Part shown: positions 9,851 to 21,288 of the stretch, piece after piece
Numbering within the stretch: the stretch's first letter is position 1
How the letters are laid out: each line of letters opens with the position of its first letter
Program-made: the position numbers and the translations under genes
The notes under the pieces: model-generated
The model's input: only the letters and a program-made list of their open reading frames with translations
What the model was told of the DNA's origin: nothing
Database searches by the model: none
Origin: Protostelium mycophagum
Taxonomy: Eukaryota > Evosea > Variosea > Protosteliida > Protosteliaceae
Length of the DNA stretch: 30,812 nucleotides
Reading direction: 5' to 3'
NCBI GenBank assembly: GCA_002081555.1
Contig: MZNV01002041.1
Coordinates: 1-30,812 of the forward strand

Positions 9851-12254
9851 TCATTGTCCTTGGAGAATGAGATCAGCAGCTCTGGCTCCAATGAGGAAAG
9901 CGGTGAAAGCAGAGTTTCCAGCGGGACTGTTTGGTGTAACAGAAAGATCCGCCACACGAACTCCAGTAACTCCGATGACTTGGAGCTTCTCGTCCACAAC
10001 CTCAAGGATTCTGTTGCTTCCGTTTTGGTGAGAATCTCTGTGAGAAGAGAGTCCTCTGGCGACATTTAGAATCTTGTTGACAGCAACGTGGAATGCTCTG
10101 TCCTCAGCGGAGGTGGTAGCGTCAAGACCCCAAGTCCAGATCTTCTTGTACCATTCACGTCCCAGACGCTTCAAACCGGCATCAAAAGTCTCCATGTGAC
10201 CTTGGGTGGGGAAGGCGTATCTGAGTGTGACGTTCTTGCCCTCAGCCTTGAGCTGTGCGTTCATCTGCTGCATGATCTCCCAAGAGATGTGTTGTCCCAT
10301 CAAAGAGGTGATGATGTTGTGCTCGGCCTTGGCAGCAGCCTGTTTCTGTGTCAGCACGAGTTGATTTAGAGATGTGCCGACTTACAGCAAATTGCTGAGA
10401 GGCGGGCTTAGATGCGTCAAAAGTGTAAGTGGGGAAGACATTGAACATCAAGTTAGGGAGGGAAGAGGGGTCGCTGGGAGAAGAAATCTCAACGAAACCT
10501 CCGGATTGGTGGTCGATCTGGTCCATTCCCAACATGAGGGAGACGGGGGCGAATGTTCCCACGTCGTACTGATCAACAATTGCAGCACTACGCTGTCCTG
10601 TGGTCATAATGGCTTGGTATTTTCTGGGAAAAAAGTCAGGTTAAATATTCAGCAATAATGGGAACTCAAACACTTGAACCAAAATATTACCAAAGCAAGT
10701 TAAATACTAACCTTTGGGACATGTTGGAAAGCTCCGGCTTGTTAGGGTCCAATTCGTGGTGGCCGAAGAAAGCTCCTCCTCTGAAGCTTGGGTAACCGGG
10801 TTGGTTTCCAACAAAGCTCTGGAAAAACTGTGCGACTTGAGAGGCATCACCAGTTCCGTAGATGCTGTTTGCAACGCTGTAGTGGTTTCTCAGGCCCTGT
10901 CCGACAGCAGGGTTGTTATAGATAAGTGTTTTGACACCAAGCTTGGCAAGTCTGGCGTGGTTTCCGACTCCTGAACGTTGGAGGACACCAGGGGAAAAGA
11001 ATGTACCGGCGGTGATAATGACCTATGACGTCATCATCCGTCGACATGATTTTATTCTCACCTCTTCATCGATGCGAGCGTACTTGGTGACTCCGTCTTG
11101 GATGTATTCGACTCCAACAGCCTTGGGGTCCTTTCTGTGATGTGTTCTGAAGATGATTCTGTTGGCATAGGATCTGGTCTCCAACTTCAATCCGCGAAGG
11201 ACTCCCTTGCCTTCTCCCTTCTCCTTATTAAAGACCTAGATTTCTTAGCAAATGCTGTAAATTTTAATTTCAAAAAACTCACGGTAGAGTTAAGAAGAGA
11301 ACCACCATATCTTCTCTCGTAGTAGGTGTCGTTGATTTTGTGTTGGAAAATCTGCCATTGTCCAAAGGCAGTCACGGAGTTGACTCCTTCTGCGTCGTTG
11401 TAGTCGACGGAGTTGGGTGATGCGGGGTCCTCAATGTGGTCGGTACCTCTCTTGGCGAGGTTGACGGCCCATCCACTTCCGTTGTTCTCTTGCTGAGCGA
11501 TGGAGATGTTCTTAACGGCCCTTAGGAAGGTTGTCTGAGGAGGGCTGCGAAGGGTGGTGACAGAAGGTCCGACCCAGGCGGTAAGGTCCTCAACGTAAGG
11601 CTTGATCTTGTCGTAGCTCCAGCTTCTTGGCCAGAACTTGTCCCACACGTATCTTCCTGTGGGTGTCATCACATCAGCTTGAATATTTAGACATGCCTCC
11701 GACGATGAACATTCCAGCGTTGATGGCGGAACTTCCACCGACAGTTTTTCCGGATCCAATCAAGGCTCTAAGACCAAAAGTGGTCTTGTCGGCTTGAAGG
11801 AAAGTGGGCCAGGAGTAGCGATGGTCGTTAGAAGGGGCGGCGTTTTGAAGGAAAGAGTTGTACTTTCCAGTGAAGCCGGGAACATCGTCCACATTAACGT
11901 CCTCTGATGAAGGTGAGATCATTCTGAGGTTCGGTGAACTCACCAGTGAAGTCTTCTCCAGCCTCTAAGAGAAGCACGGATCTGCGTCCACCTCTGGCAA
12001 GTCTTGTGGCTAATACACATCCTGCGGGTCCAGCACCGATCACGATGTAATCGTAAGAATCAACTGAGATGTATCAGTCAATCACATTGTGATGATACGA
12101 CAGACGTACCGAAGGATCTCTTCTCAAAGTCATCATCCTCTAAAAGGTGTCTGGACACGCTGGATTCGCTGGAGTCCAGGCTAAAGAGTGCCAGGGTTAT
12201 GGTACATAGAAGGCCGAGACCAAAAGCCAGAGAAAGAAGTCTCTGACGGGTCAT
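9851..12254 (-). CDS. GMC-family FAD-dependent oxidoreductase
   Basis: Predicted glucose-methanol-choline oxidoreductase. It opens with a hydrophobic signal or anchor segment ([20 protein letters not shown]), so it is probably secreted or membrane-tethered. The FAD-binding start is [20 protein letters not shown], followed by [13 protein letters not shown] signature 1 appears as [18 protein letters not shown]. Signature 2 appears as [20 protein letters not shown]. The C-terminal domain has [20 protein letters not shown], then [20 protein letters not shown], with the conserved Asn and AAD. The segment that normally carries the catalytic His in HxxGTxxMG reads [12 protein letters not shown] and is clearly divergent, so activity or substrate may be unusual. 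About five introns interrupt it (for example near 10385, 10625-10710, 11020-11060, 11236-11280 and 12063-12108). The start at 12254 gives a plausible signal peptide. The acceptor alcohol cannot be inferred. Confidence 0.9.
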
Positions 12255-13268
12255 GGTGAGCTCTGTTGCTTGTGCGATGGTACAGGTAGTTTAGAATGAT
12301 AAGACTCGGACCGGTCTTGCGACTCCCCGAGAAGTTCTTTGGAACCTTGGTAAATTGTCCGAAGTGACAAGATTTAGCTTCTATTTATTGTCGGTAGTTA
12401 AGCCATCTAGTCTCGCTAATTAACGCATCATTAGATGTCACCTCCATGAAAAAAGCAAGTGAAGGTCACTTCCGAAAGTTCGGAGATTAGCAAAGAGTGA
12501 TATTTTTTTTGTGGAATGTGAACCCTGCGGGCATACGTAAAATGTCATGGAAGTAAGATTGACACTTTTATATCAATTCATCCGGTTATTTGACACAGAA
12601 TTTGAGGTAGTTACGTTCCGCACGCATCTCAATCTTAATTTCCGAGAAGGATGCCAGAAACGTGGCACGTGCAGCCGTGGAAAGTCTATTAAATTATAGT
12701 GTCCTTGATACTTGGCGCGTTTAGAAGTCCCTCTTCGTAAAGGGTTCTTGCAGGTAGAAGTGAAAAATCAGTATTTTACCTTTACGAGCTTCAGAGGACC
12801 AATGTCATTCTTATTCCTGCGCTCACGAGATGACAAAAAAACTTATAAGAATTTTCACCTTTCGTCTCCAGTGCCTTTCTATCCTGATCTGAGCCTCATG
12901 TTCCACTCGCCAGCAAGAGTTGTGATTAATTGCTGAAATTAGATTGCTGTGATATCAGAACAGAGTCTTAGATCATCAAACCCAATGATCTCAATTCAGT
13001 ATCACTCAATGCCTCATCTCGATGATACACGTTGATCTCACCAGATGAAAAATCTTTGAATCAAATGCAGCAATTTTGCGACAGTTGCGTGTTGTGCGCA
13101 GAGGTCCTTAAAATAATATCAAGCATTCTGGTCTTCAAGCTCGGAATGATTCCCCTCTCTGCACCATTTGGTTTGGTGTTCGATTTCTCGAGTCATAATT
13201 TCGCAGATTCGCACCAAGATTGCGGTGCCAGAACAATTCAGCCTCGCTTAAAACGTGGAAGCGAAGCC
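12255..13268. promoter_or_regulatory. Divergent intergenic region (GMC / CH protein)
   Basis: About 1 kb lies between two gene starts. It contains T-runs near 12504 and an 8-bp palindrome GCACGTGC (12665-12672) with an E-box core. Open frames at 12712-12936 and 13032-13268 lack family resemblance; the latter merely extends the next gene's frame upstream of its likely Met. No TATA element is convincing. Confidence 0.35.
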
Positions 13269-14881
13269 ATGTCAACCACATCTAATCCAACAAGATCAAC
13301 AAATGATGAAGGCTCAGAAAGAAGGAAGTAAGACATCTCAGCCCTTACACGACCTGACTTTTCAGATTCGGAGAGTACATCAACACGATCCTCAAGAAGA
13401 AGCAAGGTCTGGAACATTTACATATAGACGTTGATTCTGAAACTTCACTCTTCGAACTTGTCTCGGAAGGGATCTTATTGAACAAATTCATCAACATTTG
13501 CTTCCCAGGAAAGGTGAATGAGACAAAATTGGTGACCAAAGAGATCAAGTCATTCGATGAGAAGACGGCAAATAATGAGTTGACGATGACCGCTGCGAGA
13601 GAGCTCGGAATCAGGACCATCAATGTACAAGGAGAAGATCTAGCTAGAGGCACCATCACACTTGTTCTTGGTCTTGTGTGAGTGAAGAAGTATAGAAATT
13701 CAAAGGATTGAGACTCCCAGTTGGCAGTTGGTGAAGCTGTCCTTATTATCTACAGTGGACACAAAGTCGCTCATCGAGGAATTATTGTCCTTCAACGGTT
13801 TAGATCGAAACGCGACCTTCACTCCAGAACAAGCTCTAGTTCAATATTTCAATGTTCACCTCGATAGGTCGAAGCAAACCAACCGGGTAAGGCGTGATTC
13901 GCATTGAAAGATTTTTAGTAATGTGAGAAGCTGACATCTGAAGGTATTAAAAAGCTTCGGACCGGACACAGTGGACAGCGAGATTTATGCCATCATTTTG
14001 TATCGTATAGCACCTAAATTCATGTCATCAGGTGAGGAGTTATTCTAAAAATGCCAAATAATGTGTTCAGAATTATTTAAGACGATCAAAACTGAGCCTG
14101 ATTTGGAGAAAAGAGCCCAAATGATTGTAGAGGTGATTTTATATATTTAAATCTATTTGATTAAATATCCAAGGTGGTACAAAAAGCACTCCAAGGAAGA
14201 GAATTACTGTTCGTATCCCCTAGAGACATTGTGAATGGAAATGCACGTCTCAACTTCGCTTTCGCTGTGACTCTGTTCAGATTCTTCCCGGGATTACATT
14301 CAGTGAACGATCCTATTGCAAGCCCAAGGACATCGCGCCTCGCGCAAGATGCGTCTGGAACGTGAGTGAGATCAGTTACCTTTGGAGTGAAACGTTCAAA
14401 CGATGACGATCTCAGCTCGAAAGCAAGGCTGATATGGATTACCGGAAACGGATTCTTTTTGAAGACAAAAGGTTGCGTGTCGTGGACATCTGAGAATAAA
14501 ATCGAGATCAAAGTGATGAAGGTGGGGGGATTAGTTCTAATATTGGACTGACTGACATGGCAGATTGCCAGGGAGACAAAGGTTCAGGGGACAGTGGTGT
14601 TGGGGAGAGCAGAAATTCAGGTCGGTCTAAAAATAGAATGTGGTTTGGATAACGAAATTAGGTGATTCCCTGCAGTATGTGGGATGCCGGGCTTTTGATC
14701 AACAGTAAATCGGAGGCAAAATTGGGCACAGTACCCCTTGCTGAGAAGGTCTGTATTTGTAGGTATCTGAAGACTGATGGCAAACCAGACGATTTATTTC
14801 TCTCAAATGGAGAACTCTAAACTTGAAGATTTCAGGTCCTTCCTCGAGAGCTGCCGAAGTTACACCAAAGTATCTGCTTAG
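13269..14881 (+). CDS. Fimbrin/plastin-like CH1-CH2 actin-binding protein with novel tail
   Basis: The N-terminal two thirds match one plastin/fimbrin actin-binding domain. CH1 has FGEYINTILKKK, LVSEGILLNKFINICFPGKV, TINVQGEDLARGTITLVLGL and VWQLVKLSLL (plastin: INIGAEDLKxGKPHLVLGLLWQ). CH2 has LVQYFNVHLDRS, FGPDTVDSEIYAIILYRIAP and LFVSPRDIVNGNARLNFAFA, then LFRFFPGLH. Plastins carry EF hands and four CH domains; here only one CH pair is present and no EF hand precedes it. After LH comes a Ser/Pro linker, then about 100 residues (ARLIWITGNGFFLK, NKIEIKVMKIARETKVQG, TVVLGRAEIQVIPCSMWDAG, DFRSFLESCRSYTKVSA) that are not CH and look beta-rich (C2- or PH-like at most). Introns of 40-55 nt keep phase throughout, including 14362-14415 and the last one ending before TIYFSQMENSKLEDF. 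The start at 13269 (MSTTSNPTRS) is the last Met before the domain. It likely crosslinks or binds actin through a single ABD. Confidence 0.85.
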
Positions 14882-15067
14882 ATGTTGTACAACAGAATAA
14901 AATTATCTCTTTTCAAAATTCAATCTCGTAGAGTCATCTCCCTGCCAAGTTGATGAAGGATCGCGAACTGGTTCGTGATTGGCTTTGTAGTTGCGAGTAG
15001 TTACGTACCGAAATAACCAAACGAAAATTTTGTGCCTTTCCTCATTCTTTCTATCTTCACATCAACC

Positions 15068-16345
15068 ATGTCTGATTCTGACGATCAAGGAAACGACAGA
15101 GGCGTCCGCTTCGAGGAAACAAATTCTTTTGCTGTGTCTGTGGATCCAAATGATGGTTCAGAAGATACCGTGGTACAGCCATTTAGATTCTATGAAAATG
15201 AGTTTCCAGAGGTGGGTTTGCTTCTCTTACTACCCTGCCTTTGATTCTTAAAATACTAGGTCAATGAGATCGTCATGGTAAAGATTCAAGAGTTGAATGA
15301 CTTTTGTGCCTTTGTTCATCTCTTGGGTGAGAGTCACACTGAGACCATTTCTTCATCTAACTATTGCAGAGTACAATCGACCCGCCTCTATTCAATTTAC
15401 TGAGATTTCTAACCGTCGTCTCAGACAGACACCCTCTTCTCTTCTTAAGATTGGCAAGCAGGATGTTATGCAAGTCCTAAGAGTCGATGAAGAAAAGGGT
15501 TACATCGATCTCACCAAAAAGAACGTCGATGGTGAGGATACTCTCCATTGTTCTGTTTTTTGAGATCAAATCACTTCGGAGCCCAATCAGGATCGAAGAT
15601 GTATGATCTAACATTCAATAGCCAAGGAGATCGGAGAATGCAACCGCAGATACAATAAATCCAAGAGCGTGCACAGCACATTATCTAATGTCATCGGCAA
15701 CCTCAGCAAACAGAACGAGGACAAAGAAGACACCACACAAATTGAGGAATTATACAGGTACACTCAACACTCTCATTCGTTCTTTAGACATTAAATTCTC
15801 GCAGCAAATTTATTTGGCCGATTTACCGCAGCGAAAAATACGAGCACCCTCTGGAGTTGTTCGAGGCCGCTCTCGGGTATGTGTTGAACAAAATGAAAGA
15901 TCGAAGTTCACATCATGTAGAGACGAGTCCGTTCTGGATGAGTTTGATTTAGATGATGAAGTGAAGAAGCTCCTGTTGAAGGACATCTCTCATCATTTCA
16001 GTCGTCGCCAAGTCCGCGTTCAGGTATTTGCTCACATTCTTTGATTTTTTGACGATCTCTAAACTTATTTTCTAGGCCACCGTCGAGGTCACATGCTTCG
16101 CCTATGAAGGAATCGATGCCATCATTCCCTCTCTCCTGGCCGGAAGAAAGGCTGGAACTGATCAAGGAAGCGATGTGAAGATAACACTCATCTCCACACC
16201 TCAGTATGCCCTCACCACGACGGCAAGAGACACAGCACACGGTGTCCAAGTGTTGAACAAGTGCATCGAGGCCATCTCGGAAGAGATCACAAAGAGGAAG
16301 GGTAACTGCAAGGTGGCACAAGAACCCTCAGAGGCCAAAGCTTAA
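15068..16345 (+). CDS. EIF2S1: Translation initiation factor eIF2 subunit alpha
   Basis: Alpha subunit of eIF2, which brings initiator tRNA to the 40S subunit and is shut off by phosphorylation of one serine in the S1 domain. Order: an acidic N-terminal extension of about 33 residues (MSDSDDQGNDRGVRFEE...), then PFRFYENEFPEVNEIVMVKI opening the S1/OB fold, LLEYNRPASIQFTEISNRRL, IGKQDVMQVLRVDEEKGYID (KGYIDL is highly conserved), a helical middle region, VKKLLLKDISHHFSRRQVRV, and ATVEVTCFAYEGIDAI of the C-terminal alpha-beta domain. The regulatory serine is present as TEISNRRLR (Ser84 of this model; Ser51 by the standard numbering of the mature protein). The next residue is Asn instead of Arg. 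It is shorter at the C-terminus than animal versions, ending QEPSEAKA. Five or so short introns all keep phase. Confidence 0.93.
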
Positions 16346-16564
16346 GAACACCCTCTACATGAAATTTGAAACGAGTGTCTTTATTTTTGATTTACGTAAA
16401 AATCTTCCACGAAAAGGAGAACAAATTGCTTGCCACGTTGGAATATACAATAATCGGATGCGGCCTTCACTATGTAATAATGTCATGATAAGGGATGGCA
16501 CCAATATCCATCAATCTCTTTCCTCGAGATCACCATCACATAGATCATCTGATCGAAAGAAATC
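16346..16564. other. Short gap between eIF2-alpha and SSR1
   Basis: A 219-bp head-to-tail gap. It must hold the end of the eIF2-alpha transcript and the SSR1 promoter. No element stands out. Confidence 0.4.
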
Positions 16565-17613
16565 ATGGCTGCTATGAAGGTTTTTCTGACCTGCCTGCTT
16601 CTCGTTATCGCAACCAGTATCCTTAGACCTAAATAACTTTCTGTATTGTCTGTAGAAATCTAATTCCTTAACTCTGAAAAGCTCTGGCCGAAGAGCCCTC
16701 ACCTGACGCTGAGGTAAAGACCACTGCCTCTAAGACGTACGTTGTCGGTCCCTCCCCTCACGTTTCTGTCTACTCCATCTTCCCCAAGAACAATGGAAAC
16801 AAGAGTGAGTTTATTTCAGAATTAGATCCAGTTTTGTGATGGGATGTAGCCTTCGATCTTGGAGAGCGTGTCGATATTGTCTGTGGATTTGCCAACAATG
16901 GCGATGAAGCCTTCAACATCACCGGTGTCTCTGCTGCTCTCCTCTGGCCTTATGACCTGAGCGTATACATCCAAAACGTACGTGTTTTTCTTTTTTGATC
17001 ACATATATATGATCCAATTTGTAAATCTATGATTGCTTGTGGTGACAAACTATCTAGTTCACCAAGCAGACATACCAGATTGAGGTTCAACCCAAGGAGC
17101 ACATCTCCATCCTCTACTCTTTCTACACCGATCCTCTTATGGAGCCCCGCGATTTCGGACTTGCCGCTCGTGTCTACTACTCTCAGGATGGCGTGAGTGA
17201 TATTTTCTTTGTTCTATTATTTTTTAGAATCAAGTCTAATCGTAATGTAGGAGAACGGAGGCAACTTCACCCACGTTTTCTACAACGGCACAATCGTCTT
17301 TGTTGAGCCAGAGAGCACCTTCGATGCCCAGACGTATGTCAATTCTCCTCTTTGAATATCTGACCGTCACAGCTTCTTCACCTACATTGGTCTGCTCGCT
17401 GGTGTCGGACTCATCGGATTCGTTCTCTACAACCAAGCCCTCACCATGAGCCAGAAGCGCAAGCAGCGCTCTCGCAAGACTGAGACTGGAACAGAAAGCA
17501 CTGGAATCTCTGCCGAATGGTTAGAGGGAACAGCCGCTGACCCCAACAGAGGAAAGTCTCCCAGAAAGAACAGACCCACCTCCCCCACCCCCTCCAACAA
17601 GAAGAATGCTTGA
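16565..17613 (+). CDS. SSR1: Translocon-associated protein subunit alpha (TRAP-alpha)
   Basis: ER membrane glycoprotein of the TRAP complex, which sits beside Sec61 and helps insert some nascent chains. A signal peptide (MKVFLTCLLLVIATSALA, completed across the first intron) leads into a lumenal beta domain: VYSIFPKNNG, FDLGERVDIVCGFANNGDEA, FNITGVSAALLWPYDLSVYI, IQNFTKQTYQIEVQPKEHIS and RDFGLAARVYYSQDG. Several N-glycosylation sequons are visible (NIT, NFT twice, NGT). One transmembrane helix follows (FFTYIGLLAGVGLIGFVLYN), and then a basic, Ser/Thr/Pro-rich cytosolic tail (SQKRKQRSRK... PNRGKSPRKN) typical of SSR1. It lacks the long acidic stretch found near the N-terminus of vertebrate SSR1. 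Four or five short introns interrupt it. Start at 16565; a second in-frame Met at 16574 is also possible. The gene is convergent with HEATR3, with 168 bp between stops. Confidence 0.9.
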
Positions 17614-17695
17614 AATTGTTCGCAATAGATAAAAAATTGAGAATCGACCTCTATCTTTTATATAGAGTAACCGGATAATCTTACAGAGTGATTGT

Positions 17696-17794
17696 AAATC
17701 TGTTCTTTTATACACAGTGATTGTAAAGAATGTGCTACTAAATCTGTTCTTTTATACACAGTGATTGTAAAGAATGTGCTACTAAATCTGTTCT
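17696..17794. repeat. 44-bp tandem repeat, two full copies plus a partial third
   Basis: Units at 17696-17739 and 17740-17783 are identical; a third copy starts at 17784 and runs at least to 17794. The array lies between the convergent SSR1 and HEATR3 genes, and on the minus strand it includes the last codons and stop of HEATR3 (KEQI then TAG). A still more diverged relative of the unit (ACAGAGTGATTGTAAATC) precedes the first copy at 17683-17700. Confidence 0.9.
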
Positions 17795-20700
17795 TTTTTA
17801 TATTCGATGAAATTTCCCAGATTGATGATCATCTCGTCGAGGTCCTCCCTCTCCTCTCTTGTCAGCCCTCCTTCTTTCTTCTGTACATCGTCACTATACA
17901 ACACAAGTGACATCCATACCTTATTCTTTAATGACAGCAACGTCTTGTTGAATGTCTCTAATGTCTGGGGGACATTGATGAGAGAGTTCACATTGGGCTC
18001 AGCGTACACATCGAATATCGTGTTCAGTTTCTCTTTGATGATTGGGGTCTCCTTCTCCTCGGGGAGATTGTTGAATAAAAGACCAGATATTCCCTTTATC
18101 ATTCAGTACTATTATCCATGAAATATTGTCTTCACAGCTTCAGTTGCTGACGCGGCAAAATTGGAATTCTAGCAGCTTTTGTGTTATTTTAATTAAATAC
18201 TGTTGTATTTTGTCTTAGAAAACATTTTCAACTAAATGTGATGCTTTTTTTTTGGCATAACATAACATTTGTGCAGCTACAAACTGCACTACACTCTCTA
18301 ATTCCTTACCTGTATGAATGCGGGTGTACAGCTGGCGTGTTTTCCGATTACGGACATCATAGAAATGCTGTTCACCCTCGTCTCAAGAGGATAACCTTCC
18401 TGAGCCAAATTGTGGATCAACTCCAAGTGTGCCGTCTCCACATTCCATTTGTCTGTCACTGACAATGTCTGTGATATCGTGAGTCACGTCGTCACACATC
18501 ACATCTCGTCACGACATCTTACCTTTTTCAAAAAGATAAACATGTCATAGGTTGCGGTGTCGAGCATCTGAGCGAAAGCTTCTGCTTGTCGTGCTTGTAC
18601 TGGGACGCGAGAGATTTCTTCGTTGTAGGATGTGCAGAGAGTGCATAGTCCGTTCCAGATACCCATTTTGTTTACTATTTCTGTTTTTTTCAGCATGATC
18701 GTTGACGATCAATTGTCACTGTGCAGAATGCTGTAAGAGAATATGTACTTGTATTGACTTTATGCACATATTCACGTTTGAATAAAAACGATCGGGTTTG
18801 TTTAGAGACATTTGGGTCACGTTTTTCGCAGCAGAAATCTCTTTACAAATGGAAGATATTAAAATGATAACCTTCTCTGGTCATGCATAAGAGGAGGTTA
18901 GAGAGGCAAGTCAGTGCCCTCACTTGGGTCATCTTGACGTGATGCACGATGCCCTTTGTGATTTCTTCGGGGCTGAGGGCTTGGTCGTTTCCTGTGGTGA
19001 TCTGCATGTTGACATTTTGTTGGTTTTGGGATTGTGCAAACTCTGTGACGGCTTGAGTGAAAGCTTGGTTTAATCCTCCAACTCTCATCAATACCTGAAA
19101 AGGATCAGGAACATTTGGATATAACAAAAATTTATTTTTTGCTTGATTGTTGATTTGGTTAAGGGCAACAGATTTACTGCAAACTCCCACATTTACTGCA
19201 GTATTTTTGCTACTGCTAAGAAGATCATATCCATAAAATCGTGCAGGTAATGCTTAAGCCACAACCGAAAAAACTCGACAGCCTCTACATCGCTTGACCC
19301 CAACATTCAAATCACCCACCGCATCTTCGATATGCCAGCCGGTGAGATAGCTCTGTTGTAGTGGGGACAAAGTGGTGTACAACTGCTTGACATCATTACT
19401 GTCCACCGGGATATACTCCTCCGTTTCCATGGCGCTCTCTTCGGTCTCTGCCTCCTCCCCTGACATGATGAGATGTCTTCGTTTTTTTATATGATGTCGT
19501 ACCTGCGAGTACATTGGTGATGACTTCAAAGGCGAGCTGTTGGGCTTTGGATTGCCACATGATGTCATTGTGGACATCATTCAGCGACTTCATGTGATCT
19601 CTCTCTCCTTCTACCGGTCTTCTTGCCTCCTCCTATCTTCATTCATCTTTTCGTTCCATTTATACAAGTAGAATGTGCCGGTGTTTATGCAGGCGAATAC
19701 CATGATATCATAAAATATAAAATATTCTTGACACTTTTGCAGCTCTTCCGCAGCAAAAGAAATACTTGTGTGTTATAAAGATTGAACAAAAGAGTATTGA
19801 CTCACGTGGATCCTCTCAGTTGCGTACTGCTGTACATCGATCATACCTCCTTGCATTAAGAAGGGAATGAACTCTTTTATATCTGTCTCTGTCTCTTCTG
19901 TGTACATCCTAACGTTGATCCAAATGGCTATAAAGACGTCAGATACCGACATGAAGCACGTTAGTTACCGCATAATAATGTTCGGAGGTAAATGTGTTGT
20001 TGTGGGTCCTTCATCAGAGTGTCCAGGGTCAACGTGTGCTCTGTTCCTGTCAAAATAATATATAAAAAATAAAATGTTTCTAAAAATAGAAAACGAAGAG
20101 ATAACCTGGGCTGGATCTGATCTGCTGACAACATTTTTGGTTGTTTTCTGTTACGACATTTAAGAACTGTGCGACCTCCAGGACGAGCGGCAGAGGTTGT
20201 TCTGTAGGATTGATGAGGTCGATAGAGATGGAGACAGCAGGTGAGTTGGAGAATAGTTCCACGGCTCTGGGGCTGCTCTCGCTGTGAACGTTCAGGAATC
20301 ATGCAGACATTATGTTTCAGAACGCCTACCTGAGGTTTGTGAAAGTGGCAATGACCTGGATCATAAGAGTGCGTGCTTCTCTCAAGTCCTCCCCCTGCGC
20401 AGATAATGCCTGATTGATTATTAATATCAGATGTATTGGCCTCGATCATGCCTGTTTGTAGTTCATAGTGAGGTGGAGAAGAGGTGTCATGCAGTCATCC
20501 TCTACAAGGCGATTGCAGATGTTCTCTCCAGCCAAAGAAAAATTTCTGTACATGATCGGTTCACATCGAAACGATGATGACCACTGTACGCACCTGACCG
20601 CACCTGCAGCTGCTGTCCTGACGGGAATACAAGGATCGCCCATCTTCTCGATCAAGACCTTCAGAATACCTAATTCAACCAACTCATTGACCACCTTTTT

Positions 20701-20963
20701 TTCTGTTATTCAAGGATCTCTGTATGCAATTGTTATGTGATCATATCACCTCAGGTGCTTCAAAAGCGAATTGGGAAGCAGCACAACAAGCCAGCTCTCT
20801 CTCGCACTCATCACTACTGTGTAACTTATCCTGTCAGTCATCTCTTTTGGCCTGGGATGTATATCACCTGAGCAAATACGGGATACTTCGTAGTGGGAGA
20901 TTCTTGCTTCGGCTCTTTAGCAGCACCCTTGCGGTTTCTTCTGTCGTTTTTGAACTTGCCCAT
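17782..20963 (-). CDS. HEATR3: HEATR3 / Syo1-like ARM-HEAT repeat protein
   Basis: Predicted homologue of HEATR3 (Syo1), a repeat-solenoid transport adaptor that carries uL18/RPL5 and uL5/RPL11 to the nucleus for 5S RNP assembly. The N-terminus is basic (MGKFKNDRRNRKGAAKEPKQ), as in the family. It is followed by ECERELACCAASQFAFEAPE and VLIEKMGDPCIPVRTAAAGA, the first ARM-like repeats; NRLVEDDCMTPLLHLTMNYK matches the family's DxMTPL segment. Middle repeats include QPLPLVLEVAQFLNVVTENN. An acidic insert (GEEAETEESAMETEEYIPVD) precedes ALEVITNVLA-like repeats. The C-terminus has NTIFDVYAEPNVNSLINVPQ, LKNKVWMSL and EDLDEMIINLGNFIEYKK, resembling the HEATR3 end (ALFDVFADG ... LRRFIAYQE). More than ten short introns interrupt it. 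The stop at 17782-17784 lies in the 44-bp tandem repeat. I consider it one gene because repeats run from end to end without an internal start context. Confidence 0.82.
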
Positions 20964-21288
20964 GGTGAAGAATGTAAGGCCTCGTGATTGTTTCACATCT
21001 TAAGTTTTTCCGAAACATGTCGTTGTAAAATCTCACCCGTAAAAACTGCGAATTATACCTCCTGCTGTGCGCAAGCATAAAACTTGTGTCTCAACACTAG
21101 ACTATTGCTGAACAAATGAATAACTCAGATGTGATCACAGGTTTTTCTTCTCAGCGCAAACTGGGAGAATTGAAATATTTATTTATTTGAAAGTTATTTT
21201 TCTAATCAACCGTTCCAATTAACATTATGCTTTTACAACATCTTGTGGAGATTGATTTTTATCTATCCAAATAAAGATTTTAAACTCA

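Noticed and set aside
13032-13268. Upstream extension of the CH-protein frame
   Set aside because: The extra 79 residues lack domain resemblance and end just before a plausible Met (MSTTSNPTRS); likely leader sequence.
14366-14551. Apparent start of a separate gene inside the CH protein
   Set aside because: A phase-matched 54-nt intron (14362-14415) joins the preceding CH2 exon to SKARLIWITGNG, so this is an internal exon.
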